A DNA stretch of 64,000 bases from Altibacter sp. (GCA_002696485.1 NZTP01000086.1:124001-188000), one strand, 5' to 3'; numbered from the stretch's first letter, positions 17,719 to 26,675 are shown. Numbers and translations are program-made. Notes: generated by a model not told the origin, from the sequence alone.

Positions 17719-18636
17719 ATGAAAAAACTTAAGATTGTACTCGGATTTATGATGCTGACCATCCTCTTTACATCGTGCTACACCGAAGTGATCGTAGAAG
17801 ATCCTTATGTGGACGAAGTACCTTCCATAACGTTGGGCCAACTTGTTTCCTCTTATGAGTTATGGTATGTAGATATCGATAGAGCTACAGGGGGCAGCTA
17901 TATTCCTTTTTTACAGAAAGCATTCACAGTATCCTTTCGAAACGGAACGCTCATGGCCAACAATAACTTAGTGGGTATTGGCGATCAAGGAAACGGATTT
18001 GGGATTCCTGTGGGGGATTACAATACCTTCGATTTTATTTTGGATATAGACCACGACTTGGACGGGTTCTATTCGTTTGATGTTACTCAATTGAGCAACA
18101 ACGAGATCGAACTCTATTTTCCGCAACAGAATGTATCGTATGTATTGGTAGGGTATCAACGCAGTAACTTCGACTATAATGCATTATTCTATGATAACAT
18201 TCATTATTTTCTGCAAGAATACGTGACGTGGGAGAAGACCTTCACCAGTGAGTACGGACAGCTTAACGAGTTCGACAATGAGAACTTTGTACAGTTCCTG
18301 CCCGGCGGCGGTGACGGAAACTTTAGAAGTTCGCAGGACCCCAGCGGAACGGATATAAACAACATTTACTGGGATTATACCGGTATCTATAATGTAGACG
18401 ATGTGCCCAATGACCGTTACTTGAAATATTTAACATTGGATTATGATTATTTAGGCAATGAATACTTCGATCTGAACGTTATAGATGACAATACCATAGA
18501 ACTGTTCCACGAGGCTTCGGGAACGCTGTATCGCTTTAGAGGCCGAGGGTATATTCAGTATAAAAATAAAGATGGGAAATTGCGAGAATCGAAGGCGACC
18601 ATTGCCAAACAAATGAAGAAGATCAGCAAGTTCTAA
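17719..18636 (+). CDS. Predicted lipoprotein of unknown function
   Basis: 305 residues. Lipoprotein signal with the lipidated cysteine at residue 20 (LFTSC). The mature part is rich in Asp, Asn, Tyr and Phe and is mostly beta strand, with repeated NxIELYF/NTIELFH patterns (about 130 and 262) that suggest two related lipocalin-like or beta-barrel units. A Lys/Arg-rich tail ends it. Alone on this strand, preceded by a possible sigma-54 promoter and followed by stem structures. No family recognised; surface or periplasmic location is inferred from the lipobox. Confidence 0.6.
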   Translation: MKKLKIVLGFMMLTILFTSCYTEVIVEDPYVDEVPSITLGQLVSSYELWYVDIDRATGGSYIPFLQKAFTVSFRNGTLMANNNLVGIGDQGNGFGIPVGDYNTFDFILDIDHDLDGFYSFDVTQLSNNEIELYFPQQNVSYVLVGYQRSNFDYNALFYDNIHYFLQEYVTWEKTFTSEYGQLNEFDNENFVQFLPGGGDGNFRSSQDPSGTDINNIYWDYTGIYNVDDVPNDRYLKYLTLDYDYLGNEYFDLNVIDDNTIELFHEASGTLYRFRGRGYIQYKNKDGKLRESKATIAKQMKKISKF

Positions 18637-18672
18637 AAGCACATTATTCCGCTACGGATTAAACAATTTTTT

Positions 18673-18742
18673 GGTTGGTTATTTAGTTGAGGCCACAGGC
18701 TGCGAGGCAGATCGCACGCAGCCTGCACGGCCAAAACCAACC
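18673..18742. other. Nested stem structure in a convergent intergenic region
   Basis: GGTTGGTT (18673-18680) pairs with AACCAACC (18735-18742). Inside it GGCC (18691-18694) pairs with GGCC (18729-18732), and inside that CAGGCTGCG (18696-18704) pairs with CGCAGCCTG (18717-18725) around a 12-base loop. No T run follows, so it is not a simple terminator. It lies after the lipoprotein gene and before the shared terminator. It could be a 3' UTR structure or part of a small RNA. Confidence 0.5.
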
Positions 18743-18779
18743 CTGTGAAATTGAAACGTAATATTTGCCATGATTAATA

Positions 18780-18820
18780 AAAACCGCTCCACCGATAAGT
18801 ACGGTGGGGCGGTTTTATTT
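18780..18820. terminator. Bidirectional terminator between the lipoprotein gene and nadD
   Basis: A 14-base-pair stem: AAACCGCTCCACCG (18781-18794) pairs with CGGTGGGGCGGTTT (18802-18815) with one G-U type mismatch and a seven-base loop. T runs flank both sides, so it can serve both strands. The nadD stop codon (18815-18817) lies inside the right arm. Confidence 0.85.
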
Positions 18821-19405
18821 ATAAAAATTCATCTCATCCAAATAGGTCCAAACACTGTGCGGTAGCATGGGACGAATGTTCTTGCCGGCCTTGATGCCTT
18901 TGCGAATAAAGGTGGAGGAAAGCTCGATGATGGGCGCTGCAACCTTTGTAATGCGAGGGTGGTCTTCAAATGCTGTTGCAACGGTTCCTTCCGAAATCCT
19001 AGGATACACATACATCTTATGCCGCTCTAAGATAACCTCGTAGTTCTTCCATTTGTGGAATCCTTTTAGGTTGTCTTCTCCCATGATGAGACAAAATTGA
19101 GTCCCTGGAAATTTTTCTTCCAGATAGACCAGCGTATCCACGGTGTAATTGGGTTGCGGCAGGTCGAATTCGATGTTACTGGCTTTTAATTTCGGGTAGT
19201 CCTCAACAGCGATGCGCACCATGGCGAGTCGGTGGATATCATCCAGAAGCGTCTTCTTTTTTTTATGCGGATTGTGCGGCGTTACCACCAGCCATACCTC
19301 GTCAAGATCGCTAAATTCCACCATGTGATTGGCCAAAATAAGGTGCCCCACGTGAATAGGGTTGAACGTGCCAAAATACAAGCCGATGCGTTTTTCTGCG
19401 GTCAT
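18815..19405 (-). CDS. nadD: Nicotinate-nucleotide adenylyltransferase
   Basis: 196 residues. GTFNPIHVGHL near the N-terminus carries the nucleotidyltransferase (H/T)xGH motif, and the late SSTFIRKGIKAGK segment is the ISSTxIR signature. The enzyme adenylates nicotinate mononucleotide in NAD synthesis. Start overlaps the gmk stop by four bases (ATGA). The stop lies in the terminator stem. Third gene of the yicC-gmk-nadD unit, a common Bacteroidota order. Confidence 0.96.
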   Translation of the reverse strand: MTAEKRIGLYFGTFNPIHVGHLILANHMVEFSDLDEVWLVVTPHNPHKKKKTLLDDIHRLAMVRIAVEDYPKLKASNIEFDLPQPNYTVDTLVYLEEKFPGTQFCLIMGEDNLKGFHKWKNYEVILERHKMYVYPRISEGTVATAFEDHPRITKVAAPIIELSSTFIRKGIKAGKNIRPMLPHSVWTYLDEMNFYK

Positions 19406-20001
19406 TCGTTTCCTTCGGAAGAAGGTGTTTTCTGAAGGAAATCGGCGACCAGATCGTGCGATTCCTTCAGTGCCTTCTTCAAATTGTTGTTTTCAATGAT
19501 ATAGTCGAATTGGGGTGCGGTAGCCAATTCTACCGAAGCTTTTGCAATGCGCATATTGATGCGCTCGTCGCTTTCGGTCTTTCGTTTTTTCAAACGGATC
19601 TTCAGCTCGTCGATACTTGGTGGCTTTACAAAGACAGCCAAGGTCTGCTCCGGAAACTTCTTTTTAATACGCAAACCACCTACTACATCAATATCAAAGA
19701 TCACATTCTTTCCTTGTGCCCAGATACGTTCTACCTCACTTTTCAGTGTTCCGTAGAAATTATCACGATACACTTCTTCCCATTCCAAGAAATCTCCGTT
19801 CTTAATGTGTTGTTTGAAATCCTTCAGACTTATAAAATAATAATCCTCGCCGTGCACCTCGTCTCCTCGTGGGTCCCGCGATGTCGCCGACACCGAAAAA
19901 TCCAAATTAAGGTCCTCTTGTTTCAGCAAGTATTGCACGATGGTTGTCTTTCCACTCCCCGAAGGCGCCGAAAAGACAATTAATTTACCTCCTTTTTTCA
20001 T
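19402..20001 (-). CDS. gmk: Guanylate kinase
   Basis: 199 residues, normal length. P-loop SAPSGSGKTTI at about 10-20, the GMP-binding SATSRDPRGDEVHGEDYYFIS region (key residues S, R, R and Y), and the lid with KKRKTESDE. It phosphorylates GMP to GDP. Shares one base with the yicC stop (TAATG), so translation is coupled. Confidence 0.97.
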   Translation of the reverse strand: MKKGGKLIVFSAPSGSGKTTIVQYLLKQEDLNLDFSVSATSRDPRGDEVHGEDYYFISLKDFKQHIKNGDFLEWEEVYRDNFYGTLKSEVERIWAQGKNVIFDIDVVGGLRIKKKFPEQTLAVFVKPPSIDELKIRLKKRKTESDERINMRIAKASVELATAPQFDYIIENNNLKKALKESHDLVADFLQKTPSSEGNE

Positions 20002-20858
20002 TACAATACGTTGAGGGCTTGTTCCTTTATTTTCTCCAGTTCATCCTTCATTTGCACGACCAATTGCTGCATAGGAGCGTAATTCGCCTTAGAGCCTATG
20101 GTATTGATCTCGCGCCCTATTTCCTGCGAGATAAAGCCCAGTTTCTTTCCGTTGGAATCGTGCGAACGAATGGTTTCGGTAAAGTAATCCAGATGATTCT
20201 TCAATCGCACTTTTTCTTCGGTGATATCGTACTTCTCCAAATAATAGATAAGTTCCTGCTCAAAACGATTTTCGTCCACACCTTCTTTCAGCTCGCTTAC
20301 CGCCTTCCGAAGTCGTTCCCGTACGTTTTCAATACGCTCTCCATCCATGGCGATGATCGCCTCCAACAAGACCGAAATATTCTCGATACGTTGGATAAAA
20401 TCTTTTTCCAACGCACGTCCTTCGTCACTTCGGTATGCGTTAATTCCAACCAACGCTTCATCGATAGCTTGAAGGATCGACTTATATTCTTCTTCGTCGA
20501 TCTCATCCCGCTCGGTTTTAAGGGCATCGGGCATGCGAATGGCCATTTTCAATAGTTCCACCGGATCACCGTCTACTATATGAGCCAATTGCTTGATGTA
20601 CTGTTTTACCACGGTCTCGTTCACTTCGGTATTGGTAGCCTCTCCCGTAATTTCAATGAATAGATTAAAATCTACCTTGCCCCGTGTGAGGGCACTCGAT
20701 AACGTGTTACGCATATCTAACTCCTTTTCTCGATAGGATGAAGGAACCCGTACATTGAGGTCGAGGTTTTTGCTGTTCAACGATTTTATTTCAACCGTAA
20801 TTTTTTTTGAAGGCAACTGGATTACAGATTTGCCGTAGCCGGTCATGGACTGGATCAT
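20001..20858 (-). CDS. yicC: YicC-family endoribonuclease/RNase adaptor
   Basis: 285 residues. Begins with the family hallmark MIQSMTGYGKS and ends with the DUF1732-type segment containing GREINTIGSKAN. YicC proteins have been reported as endoribonucleases, affecting small RNA turnover in E. coli. First gene of a three-gene unit with gmk and nadD; a -7 element lies about 20 bases upstream. Confidence 0.93.
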   Translation of the reverse strand: MIQSMTGYGKSVIQLPSKKITVEIKSLNSKNLDLNVRVPSSYREKELDMRNTLSSALTRGKVDFNLFIEITGEATNTEVNETVVKQYIKQLAHIVDGDPVELLKMAIRMPDALKTERDEIDEEEYKSILQAIDEALVGINAYRSDEGRALEKDFIQRIENISVLLEAIIAMDGERIENVRERLRKAVSELKEGVDENRFEQELIYYLEKYDITEEKVRLKNHLDYFTETIRSHDSNGKKLGFISQEIGREINTIGSKANYAPMQQLVVQMKDELEKIKEQALNVL

Positions 20859-20876
20859 AAAGTGTGTTTAAAGCTG

Positions 20877-20884
20877 CAAAGGTA
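20877..20884 (-). promoter_or_regulatory. Candidate -7 element for yicC-gmk-nadD
   Basis: Minus strand TACCTTTG followed by CAGC, a full match to TAnnTTTG(C), 19 bases before the yicC ATG. The -33 element is not evident. Confidence 0.45.
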
Positions 20885-20936
20885 ATAATTTTAGGTGGGC
20901 GGTATAGGACTTCCAGCACTTAATGAGCACAGCGAT

Positions 20937-21896
20937 TCAATTCCCCGCAAGAAATTGTAAGGCTCTCTTTTCACTGTAATACGTGTCATTGGTTTGGTGA
21001 AACCCCACATGTCCGCCATGTTCGGGGGTTTCCAGATAGATGTTACTGCTGTTGGAAGCAATTGCTTTTGGGTAGCAGTCCGGAGAAAGGAAGGTGTCGT
21101 TTTTAGCGTTGAGTATCAGAACAGGAAGCGATATCTTCGGAAGGAATTGCAGGCTGCTATTCTGCCGGTAGTAATCTTGGGCATCTTCAAAACCGTGAGC
21201 GGGAGCGGTGTATAGGTTGTCAAAATCGAGTAACGAACGGATCTTCTTAAGTTCTGAAACGGTCATCTTTTCCGGGAATTGAAGCATTTTAGCTTTGTAC
21301 TTTTTTTTCAGATTATAGAGAAAGGAAGTTCGGTAGACCCAGTTGTAGAATCGGCTAAGGGATTCCAGAGATCCTTCTAGGCTTAAGGGCGTGGAAATGG
21401 CCACGCCTTTTCTTACTTGCTTCGGAAGGATTTCGCGTTCCCCCAAATATTTCAGCAAGAGATTTCCTCCCAAACTGAAACCGATAAGAGTGATCTCATG
21501 GTAGCGGTCTAATTCCAATATATGCTGTAGAACTGTATGAAGGTCTTGAGTGGTGCCAGCATTGTAGGAAGGATACAAGAGATTGGGAGCGCCGCTGCAT
21601 CCTCGATAGTTCATGGCGGCCACATCCCATTCATTCTCAACGAGCATTTGGGCCTGCCCTTTCATATACGTACGCTGGGCATTTCCCTCCAGACCGTGTA
21701 ATAATACGGCAACCTTAGCTGAGGTTTCTTTGGCGTAAGACCAATCAATATCCAAAAAATCCCCATCCGGAAGCCCGATGCGCTCTCGTTCCTGAGCCAG
21801 CTTTGGAGATGGGCGAAGCTTTGCCGAATAGATGGTAGAAAAATGACCATTTCTGAATAGACGAGGAGCAATGTACGAACTCTTTACTAATGGCAT
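20937..21896 (-). CDS. YheT-family alpha/beta hydrolase
   Basis: 319 residues from the ATG at 21896; the frame runs three codons further to GTG. Seen: oxyanion HG at about 67 (VLLHGLEGNAQRTYMKG), nucleophile elbow GFSLGG with S141, an Asp in the LNAKNDTFL segment and a His in PEHGGHVGF. This is the YheT/EMB8 group, esterases of unsettled substrate. Cytoplasmic; no signal peptide. Monocistronic. Confidence 0.9.
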   Translation of the reverse strand: MPLVKSSYIAPRLFRNGHFSTIYSAKLRPSPKLAQERERIGLPDGDFLDIDWSYAKETSAKVAVLLHGLEGNAQRTYMKGQAQMLVENEWDVAAMNYRGCSGAPNLLYPSYNAGTTQDLHTVLQHILELDRYHEITLIGFSLGGNLLLKYLGEREILPKQVRKGVAISTPLSLEGSLESLSRFYNWVYRTSFLYNLKKKYKAKMLQFPEKMTVSELKKIRSLLDFDNLYTAPAHGFEDAQDYYRQNSSLQFLPKISLPVLILNAKNDTFLSPDCYPKAIASNSSNIYLETPEHGGHVGFHQTNDTYYSEKRALQFLAGN

Positions 21897-21958
21897 GGAA
21901 AGCACTAATTTTAACAGAATCTAAACAAAAGAGAGCAGTCTAGAAGGCGAAAGTAGGT

Positions 21959-21966
21959 TAAATTTG
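21959..21966 (+). promoter_or_regulatory. Candidate -7 element for the thioesterase gene
   Basis: TAAATTTG followed by CA matches TAnnTTTG. It ends 11 bases before the ATG at 21978, implying a very short or absent leader. Confidence 0.35.
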
Positions 21967-21977
21967 CAAAAAAAAGA

Positions 21978-22469
21978 ATGATGTATACAAAAGAGTTTGA
22001 AGTGCGATGGAGCGATGTAGATGCGAACAGACATTTACGTAACAGTGCCTATATTGATTTTATGAGTCATACCCGAATGAGTTTCTTTTTAGAAAAAGGC
22101 TTCGGGCAGGTCCAATTGGCAAAAATGAACCTGGGTCCTGTGGCGTTGCATGAACACATGTATTATTTTAAAGAAGTATTTCCCGGGAAACCTGTGCGCG
22201 TATCATTGCAGCTGAAAGGAATTTCTGAAGACGGAATGTTTTTCGAGTTCCTGCATAATTTCTATGATACAGACGGAAGAAATTTGGCACGATGTGAAAT
22301 GTTAGGAGCCTGGATCGATCTTTCTACTCGAAAACTAACGCAATTGCCTGAAGATCTCTTCCATTTTTTGGAAGGGTTGGATCACACGCACGATTTTAGG
22401 ATTCTCACTAAAGAGGACACAAGAAAATATGGGCAAACTCCTGTAGATTTAGCGTTGCAAGATAAATAA
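21978..22469 (+). CDS. Acyl-CoA thioesterase, 4HBT (hotdog) family
   Basis: 163 residues. Hotdog-fold signature near the start (VRWSDVDANRHLRNSAYIDF, with the catalytic-region Asp and His), followed by the long central helix and a sheet. FatA/YbgC-type thioesterases hydrolyse acyl-CoA or acyl-ACP. Two ATG codons are adjacent; either could start. Convergent with the EamA transporter. Confidence 0.88.
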   Translation: MMYTKEFEVRWSDVDANRHLRNSAYIDFMSHTRMSFFLEKGFGQVQLAKMNLGPVALHEHMYYFKEVFPGKPVRVSLQLKGISEDGMFFEFLHNFYDTDGRNLARCEMLGAWIDLSTRKLTQLPEDLFHFLEGLDHTHDFRILTKEDTRKYGQTPVDLALQDK

Positions 22470-22475
22470 TCGGCA

Positions 22476-23366
22476 TTATACGGTCCGAGGCTTCCGAGTA
22501 GACAGGAACACTCCAATAAAGATCAAAACGGCGGCAAGTCCGCGTAAGGGCGTTAGTGTATCAGATCCCGCAAGTACGGCGATAAATGCCGCCAATAACG
22601 GTTGTAAATAGATAAAGGCCCCAATGGTGGACGGACTCAATTGTTTCAACGCATAGATGTTGAAGAGATAGGTAAGCACCGTGGTACCAATTACCACAAA
22701 GGCCAATCGCCAGATCGAACTCCAGCCTAGTTCTCCCCAGGCTACATTTGTGAATTCATGGATGCCAATGGGGAGATTCATAATTACTGCGAACAAAAAG
22801 AACAACTTCATAAGGGTGATGGAGCTATACTTGGCCACCAAAGGTTTTACCAAGATAAGATATACCGAATAGGAGGCGGCATTGACTATAAACAACATAT
22901 TTCCTAACGGAATGTTGGGAGCATTGGGCTGCGTTTTGAGTCCGAAGAGTATCAGCAACAGGGCACCGCCCAGCCCCAGACCTATCCCAACAGATTTAAG
23001 CCAAGTAATACGTTCTTTAAGAAAGATAGCCGAAAGCACCAACAACAACACCGGAGCCAGGGTGATCACCACGGAACTGTTTATAGGCGTAGACAGGCTT
23101 AATCCTTTAAAGAACATGAGCATGTTAAGCACCATCCCAAAAAAAGCACAGGCCACGATGCGAAACCAATCCCGGCGATCGACCTTTTCAGAAGGAACAA
23201 AAAGACTAAGTGCCCAAAATACCAAGGCTGCACCCAAAACACGAAGCAGAATAAACCCAAAGGGCGCTATTACATCGGGCATTAACCCTTTGGCGATGGT
23301 ATGGTTGGCACCATAGATGGCACTGGCAGCTGTTGCCGCAAGTAAAGCAAGTACGCGTTTGTTCAT
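22476..23366 (-). CDS. EamA/DMT-family transporter
   Basis: 296 residues from the ATG at 23366, which shares one base with the preceding stop (TGATG). Ten hydrophobic helices in two EamA repeats of about 140 residues (first ends near SAIFLKERITWLKSVG, second near AVLAGSDTLTPLRG). Such proteins export amino acids or other metabolites; the substrate is not predictable. Downstream of the ArsC-like gene in a three-gene unit. Confidence 0.9.
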   Translation of the reverse strand: MNKRVLALLAATAASAIYGANHTIAKGLMPDVIAPFGFILLRVLGAALVFWALSLFVPSEKVDRRDWFRIVACAFFGMVLNMLMFFKGLSLSTPINSSVVITLAPVLLLVLSAIFLKERITWLKSVGIGLGLGGALLLILFGLKTQPNAPNIPLGNMLFIVNAASYSVYLILVKPLVAKYSSITLMKLFFLFAVIMNLPIGIHEFTNVAWGELGWSSIWRLAFVVIGTTVLTYLFNIYALKQLSPSTIGAFIYLQPLLAAFIAVLAGSDTLTPLRGLAAVLIFIGVFLSTRKPRTV

Positions 23367-23722
23367 CAATGTGTATGTACCGATTTTTTTGCTGCCGCTA
23401 CGGTCTTTTTACTGTTCCCGATAAAAATTTGATCGTTGTTGACCAAAATAGGCCGTTTTAAGAAGGTGTAGTGTTCGAGCAACAGGTTCTTAAAATCCTC
23501 TTCAAGCAAACGTTCCTCTTTTAGGTTTCGCTCTTTGTAAAGTCGCGCCCGTTTACTAAAAAGGTCTTCATAGCTGCCCGCAAGATTGTACAGTTCTTCT
23601 AATTCTTCTTCGGTGATGCCTTGTGTTTTGATATCCTGTTTAATGAACGACTGCGGGAGTTCCAATTCATCGAGAATGCGTTTGCAGGTGTCACAGGAAG
23701 AGAGGTAATAGATCTTTTTCAT
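23366..23722 (-). CDS. ArsC/Spx-family thioredoxin-fold protein
   Basis: 118 residues. The N-terminus has YYLSSCDTCKRILDEL, with a CxxC in place of the single Cys of many arsenate reductases, and a KRPILVNN segment near 90 is the usual ArsC RP motif. Family members reduce arsenate or, as Spx, bind RNA polymerase. No ars genes lie nearby, so arsenate resistance is not supported. Overlaps the upstream stop by four bases (ATGA) and the downstream start by one. Confidence 0.85.
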   Translation of the reverse strand: MKKIYYLSSCDTCKRILDELELPQSFIKQDIKTQGITEEELEELYNLAGSYEDLFSKRARLYKERNLKEERLLEEDFKNLLLEHYTFLKRPILVNNDQIFIGNSKKTVAAAKKSVHTH

Positions 23723-24483
23723 GACTTGATTTGTAAATAAGTTTCGACTTCTTTTCTTGGAATTAATAATTCAATAGGACCGGCAGCATAGCTCGCAATG
23801 TCATATTGGTTGTAGCGCAGGATTATGTATTGTTCGCTTACCCCAATATGTTCTGGTAGCGCAAAGGTATCTTCTTTAAACCAAAAGCCGGTTGCGTTTA
23901 TATTTTCTGACGTTGGGATGTCGTTCGCTTCACGAAACTTCTTTTCGGCGAAGGTCGTAAACCCGTCGAGATCTGCGAAGAGTGCTTCGGTATGAATTTC
24001 TGCTCCGGTCAATGGGTCGATGTGCATATAAATCGTGCTTCCATACCCATGGGCGCCTCCGGTGAACAAATAGTGTTTCAATTCGAAAGAGAGCAGATGA
24101 GAAGACCGGAAGGTTTCTGTCACCGAAACATTCGCAAAATAGGCGGCTCCCATATCAGGAAATTCGGCGCTGTGAATGCGGTACATTTTAATAAATTGAG
24201 TAATGGCTTCGGAAATGGTCCCGGCCGTGGGAGCTTCTTCGGGATCACCCAGATGCAACGCATTGATCACAAACGATGCTATTTTATAATTGATTTTTTC
24301 TGAAACTTCCTCGTTTCCCGAAATGACCACGTAATTGACGGTCACTTCCGGGCAAAAGGCATCGGTACATACGGCCACATCGGCTTCAGTGAGATTTTTC
24401 GAACTAACAGTAAGCACGACCTCTTCGGCACAACTAATACCGATAAGAAAAAGCAGTAAGATGACCAAAGATTTGTTATTCAT
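23719..24483 (-). CDS. DUF4163/DUF3298-type lipoprotein
   Basis: 254 residues. Lipoprotein signal with Cys at about residue 18 (LIGISC). The middle carries the DUF4163 pattern and the C-terminal half the DUF3298 pattern (LKHYLFTGGAHGYGS, then DPLTGAEIHTEALF). The TGGAHG loop is the hallmark. Related B. subtilis proteins include RsiV, which binds lysozyme, but here there is no sigma factor and the protein is lipidated, so only the fold is shared. First of the three-gene unit with the ArsC-like and EamA genes. Confidence 0.82.
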   Translation of the reverse strand: MNNKSLVILLLFLIGISCAEEVVLTVSSKNLTEADVAVCTDAFCPEVTVNYVVISGNEEVSEKINYKIASFVINALHLGDPEEAPTAGTISEAITQFIKMYRIHSAEFPDMGAAYFANVSVTETFRSSHLLSFELKHYLFTGGAHGYGSTIYMHIDPLTGAEIHTEALFADLDGFTTFAEKKFREANDIPTSENINATGFWFKEDTFALPEHIGVSEQYIILRYNQYDIASYAAGPIELLIPRKEVETYLQIKS

Positions 24484-24526
24484 TCGTTAAAAATACTATA
24501 GATTTATTTATCATAACGGAATCATG

Positions 24527-24534
24527 TACTTTTG
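24527..24534 (+). promoter_or_regulatory. -7 element for metB; decides its start
   Basis: TACTTTTG matches TAnnTTTG. It overlaps an upstream in-frame ATG (24524), so that codon cannot be transcribed as a start; translation must begin at the ATG at 24554. Confidence 0.5.
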
Positions 24535-24553
24535 TTTTTCAAAATTGAAATTT

Positions 24554-25693
24554 ATGAAGTTTAATACCAAAACAATTCACGGAGGGCAGGAGCACGACAA
24601 GGCGTACGGAGCGGTCATGCCCCCCATTTATCAAACAACCACATACGCACAGTCTACCCCGGGAGGACATAAGGGGTTCGAGTATTCAAGAACTCACAAC
24701 CCAACGCGTTCGGCTTTGGAGCGAGCGTTCGCCAGTTTGGAGAATGGCAATCACGGACTTGCTTTTGGAAGTGGTTTGGCAGCCATCGATGCAGTGATGA
24801 AATTGTTACAGCCCGGTGACGAGGTGATCTCAACCAACGATTTGTATGGAGGGAGTTATCGCTTGTTCAAAAAAGTATACGAGAATTTTGGCATCAAGTT
24901 TCATTTTATAGGAATGGAGAATGCCGAGCATATTGCAGATTATGTGAATGAGAACACCAAACTCATATGGGTCGAAACACCGACCAATCCCATGATGAAC
25001 ATTATCGACATTCAAGCGGCAGCTTCGATCGCAAAAAAGAATAACCTTTTATTAGCGGTAGACAATACCTTTGCCACGCCCTACCTACAGCGTCCTTTGG
25101 ACCTTGGAGCCGATATCGTGATGCACAGTGCCACAAAGTATCTTGGAGGACATAGTGATGTGGTGATGGGTGCTTTGGTAGTGCGTGATCAAGATTTGGC
25201 AGATCGATTGTACTTTATTCAAAATGCCAGCGGTGCCATTTGCGGCCCTCAAGATAGTTTCTTGATGTTGCGCGGAATAAAAACTTTGCATGTACGTATG
25301 CAGCGCCACTGTGAGAACGGTAAAAAAGTAGCCGAATACCTAAAGAACCATCCAAAGATCGAAAAAGTATATTGGCCCGGATTTGAGAGTCACCCCAATC
25401 ACAAGATTGCAAAAGAACAGATGGACGATTTTGGCGGAATGATCTCTTTTGTGACCAAAGGGAATAATTATGACGAGGCGATACGCATTGTGGAGAATTT
25501 AAAAATCTTTACACTGGCCGAAAGTTTGGGCGGTGTGGAAAGCTTATGCGGACATCCGGCGAGTATGACCCATGCCAGTATTCCTAAGGAGGAACGCGAA
25601 AAAACCGGTGTTGTCGATTCACTCATTCGGTTGAGCGTAGGGATTGAGGATGCCGATGATCTTATTGATGATTTAAAACAAGCTATAGGATAA
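24554..25693 (+). CDS. metB: Cystathionine gamma-synthase/lyase-type PLP enzyme
   Basis: 379 residues from the ATG at 24554. Cys/Met-metabolism PLP family: FEYSRTHNPTR, the Tyr-containing DLYGG at 97, D170 in VDNTFATP, and the PLP lysine K195 in SATKYLGGHSD. The C-terminal SLGGVESLCGHPASMTH is typical of cystathionine gamma-synthase and gamma-lyase. Either O-succinyl/acetylhomoserine plus cysteine to cystathionine or the reverse-direction lyase is possible; sequence reading alone does not separate them. Single-gene transcript with its own terminator. Confidence 0.92.
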   Translation: MKFNTKTIHGGQEHDKAYGAVMPPIYQTTTYAQSTPGGHKGFEYSRTHNPTRSALERAFASLENGNHGLAFGSGLAAIDAVMKLLQPGDEVISTNDLYGGSYRLFKKVYENFGIKFHFIGMENAEHIADYVNENTKLIWVETPTNPMMNIIDIQAAASIAKKNNLLLAVDNTFATPYLQRPLDLGADIVMHSATKYLGGHSDVVMGALVVRDQDLADRLYFIQNASGAICGPQDSFLMLRGIKTLHVRMQRHCENGKKVAEYLKNHPKIEKVYWPGFESHPNHKIAKEQMDDFGGMISFVTKGNNYDEAIRIVENLKIFTLAESLGGVESLCGHPASMTHASIPKEEREKTGVVDSLIRLSVGIEDADDLIDDLKQAIG

Positions 25694-25713
25694 GGTCAAG
25701 AAACACCCTTATT

Positions 25714-25745
25714 TAAAAAAGCCCCGAAACTTCGGGGCTTTTTAA
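25714..25745 (+). terminator. Rho-independent terminator after metB
   Basis: AAAAAGCCCCGAA pairs with TTCGGGGCTTTTT across two bases. It lies between convergent genes and has A and T runs on both sides, so it can act for both. Confidence 0.88.
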
Positions 25746-25756
25746 TTATTTTTTTA

Positions 25757-26557
25757 TTAATCTAAGTAATAGATATAGCCAATATTGAGCCAGTAGATCC
25801 AATCGTTCGCTTTGTTTTCCGGAACCTCTACCACTTGGTTATTCTCGAAAGAAGGGTTCAAGCCATCTACCCAGTTGGAAAAATAGTATTGCCAACGGCT
25901 GTCGAGCATTAGATCGCTCAAAGGGGTTAATTTATATCGAATCCCCACGCTCATAACTACAGACCACGTTGAGTCACTTTCTTGCTGAAAAGAGTTAAAA
26001 TATTTTCTTGGAGTAGTAATGGGTGTATTAAGGGGCCCCAGTTCACTGTACACTTCGGGGTCGTAGTTTACCCAATGCACTCCAAAACTGGCAAAGGGTG
26101 CAATCTTATAACCTCCGGCCGCAAAATCACGAATACTCAATGGGAAGTACTCTAATTGAGACCCAATATCAAAAACAGTGGTAGAACCTTTCATAGCCCG
26201 AAGCTGATCGGCAGTGATACTTGTTTTGTCCGGATCTACCCATTTTCCCAGGTGTTCAAGATTGGTTTTGTGATAATCAATTTCATTTCGTAACTTAAAA
26301 TGGTCATTGAAATAGGTGTCTCGGGTATAACAATTACAATCTGCCCGGTATGAAAAGTTTAGGTAGTGTATCAAACCAACACCAAAACCTATATTCCCAG
26401 AATTGGTTTCGAAGTCGTTACGTTCTCCAAAGTCGGAGTAGAAGGCCACGGGGCCTGTAATGATCCCAACCTCGTGGGAGAAGCCAAATTGGCTGTAAAC
26501 TTCCTGCTTACAAAGCATCAAGAAGAAAAATACCAACAGCAATATTCTGGTATTCAT
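25757..26557 (-). CDS. Secreted/outer-membrane beta-rich protein, Flavobacteriaceae-type
   Basis: 266 residues. Signal peptide to about residue 22 (CKQEVYSQ). The mature part alternates hydrophobic residues, with FGFSHEVGIITGPVAFYSDFG at the start and YYFSNWVDGLNP plus a final NIGYIYYLD strand at the end, as in small outer-membrane beta barrels. A CNC pair occurs near 77. It resembles proteins annotated THC0290_0291 in Flavobacterium by my recollection. Function unknown. Confidence 0.65.
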   Translation of the reverse strand: MNTRILLLVFFFLMLCKQEVYSQFGFSHEVGIITGPVAFYSDFGERNDFETNSGNIGFGVGLIHYLNFSYRADCNCYTRDTYFNDHFKLRNEIDYHKTNLEHLGKWVDPDKTSITADQLRAMKGSTTVFDIGSQLEYFPLSIRDFAAGGYKIAPFASFGVHWVNYDPEVYSELGPLNTPITTPRKYFNSFQQESDSTWSVVMSVGIRYKLTPLSDLMLDSRWQYYFSNWVDGLNPSFENNQVVEVPENKANDWIYWLNIGYIYYLD

Positions 26558-26641
26558 TATGTTTTCGGTTTAGATTGAGACGTAACAAATATATAAAAAC
26601 ATCTGTAACAGAGAAATATTCTATTGTTTTTTAGTGTATTC

Positions 26642-26666
26642 GCAAAAAAAGCGTTCGCTTTTTTGC
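26642..26666. promoter_or_regulatory. Hairpin/inverted repeat upstream of gdhA -7 element
   Basis: GCAAAAAAAGCG faces CGCTTTTTTGC across TT; the arms match except for one A. It lies 10-34 bases upstream of the -7 element, covering the -33 region. With T on one side and A on the other it could terminate leftward or rightward transcription, or serve as an operator. No gene ends immediately before it. Confidence 0.45.
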
Positions 26667-26675
26667 TATATACAT

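Noticed and set aside
23366..23722. Arsenate-resistance operon
   Set aside because: The ArsC-like gene has no arsB, arsR or acr3 neighbour; its partners are an EamA transporter and a lipoprotein.
24524..24553. metB start at the earlier ATG
   Set aside because: The ATG falls inside the -7 promoter element, so it would not be in the transcript.
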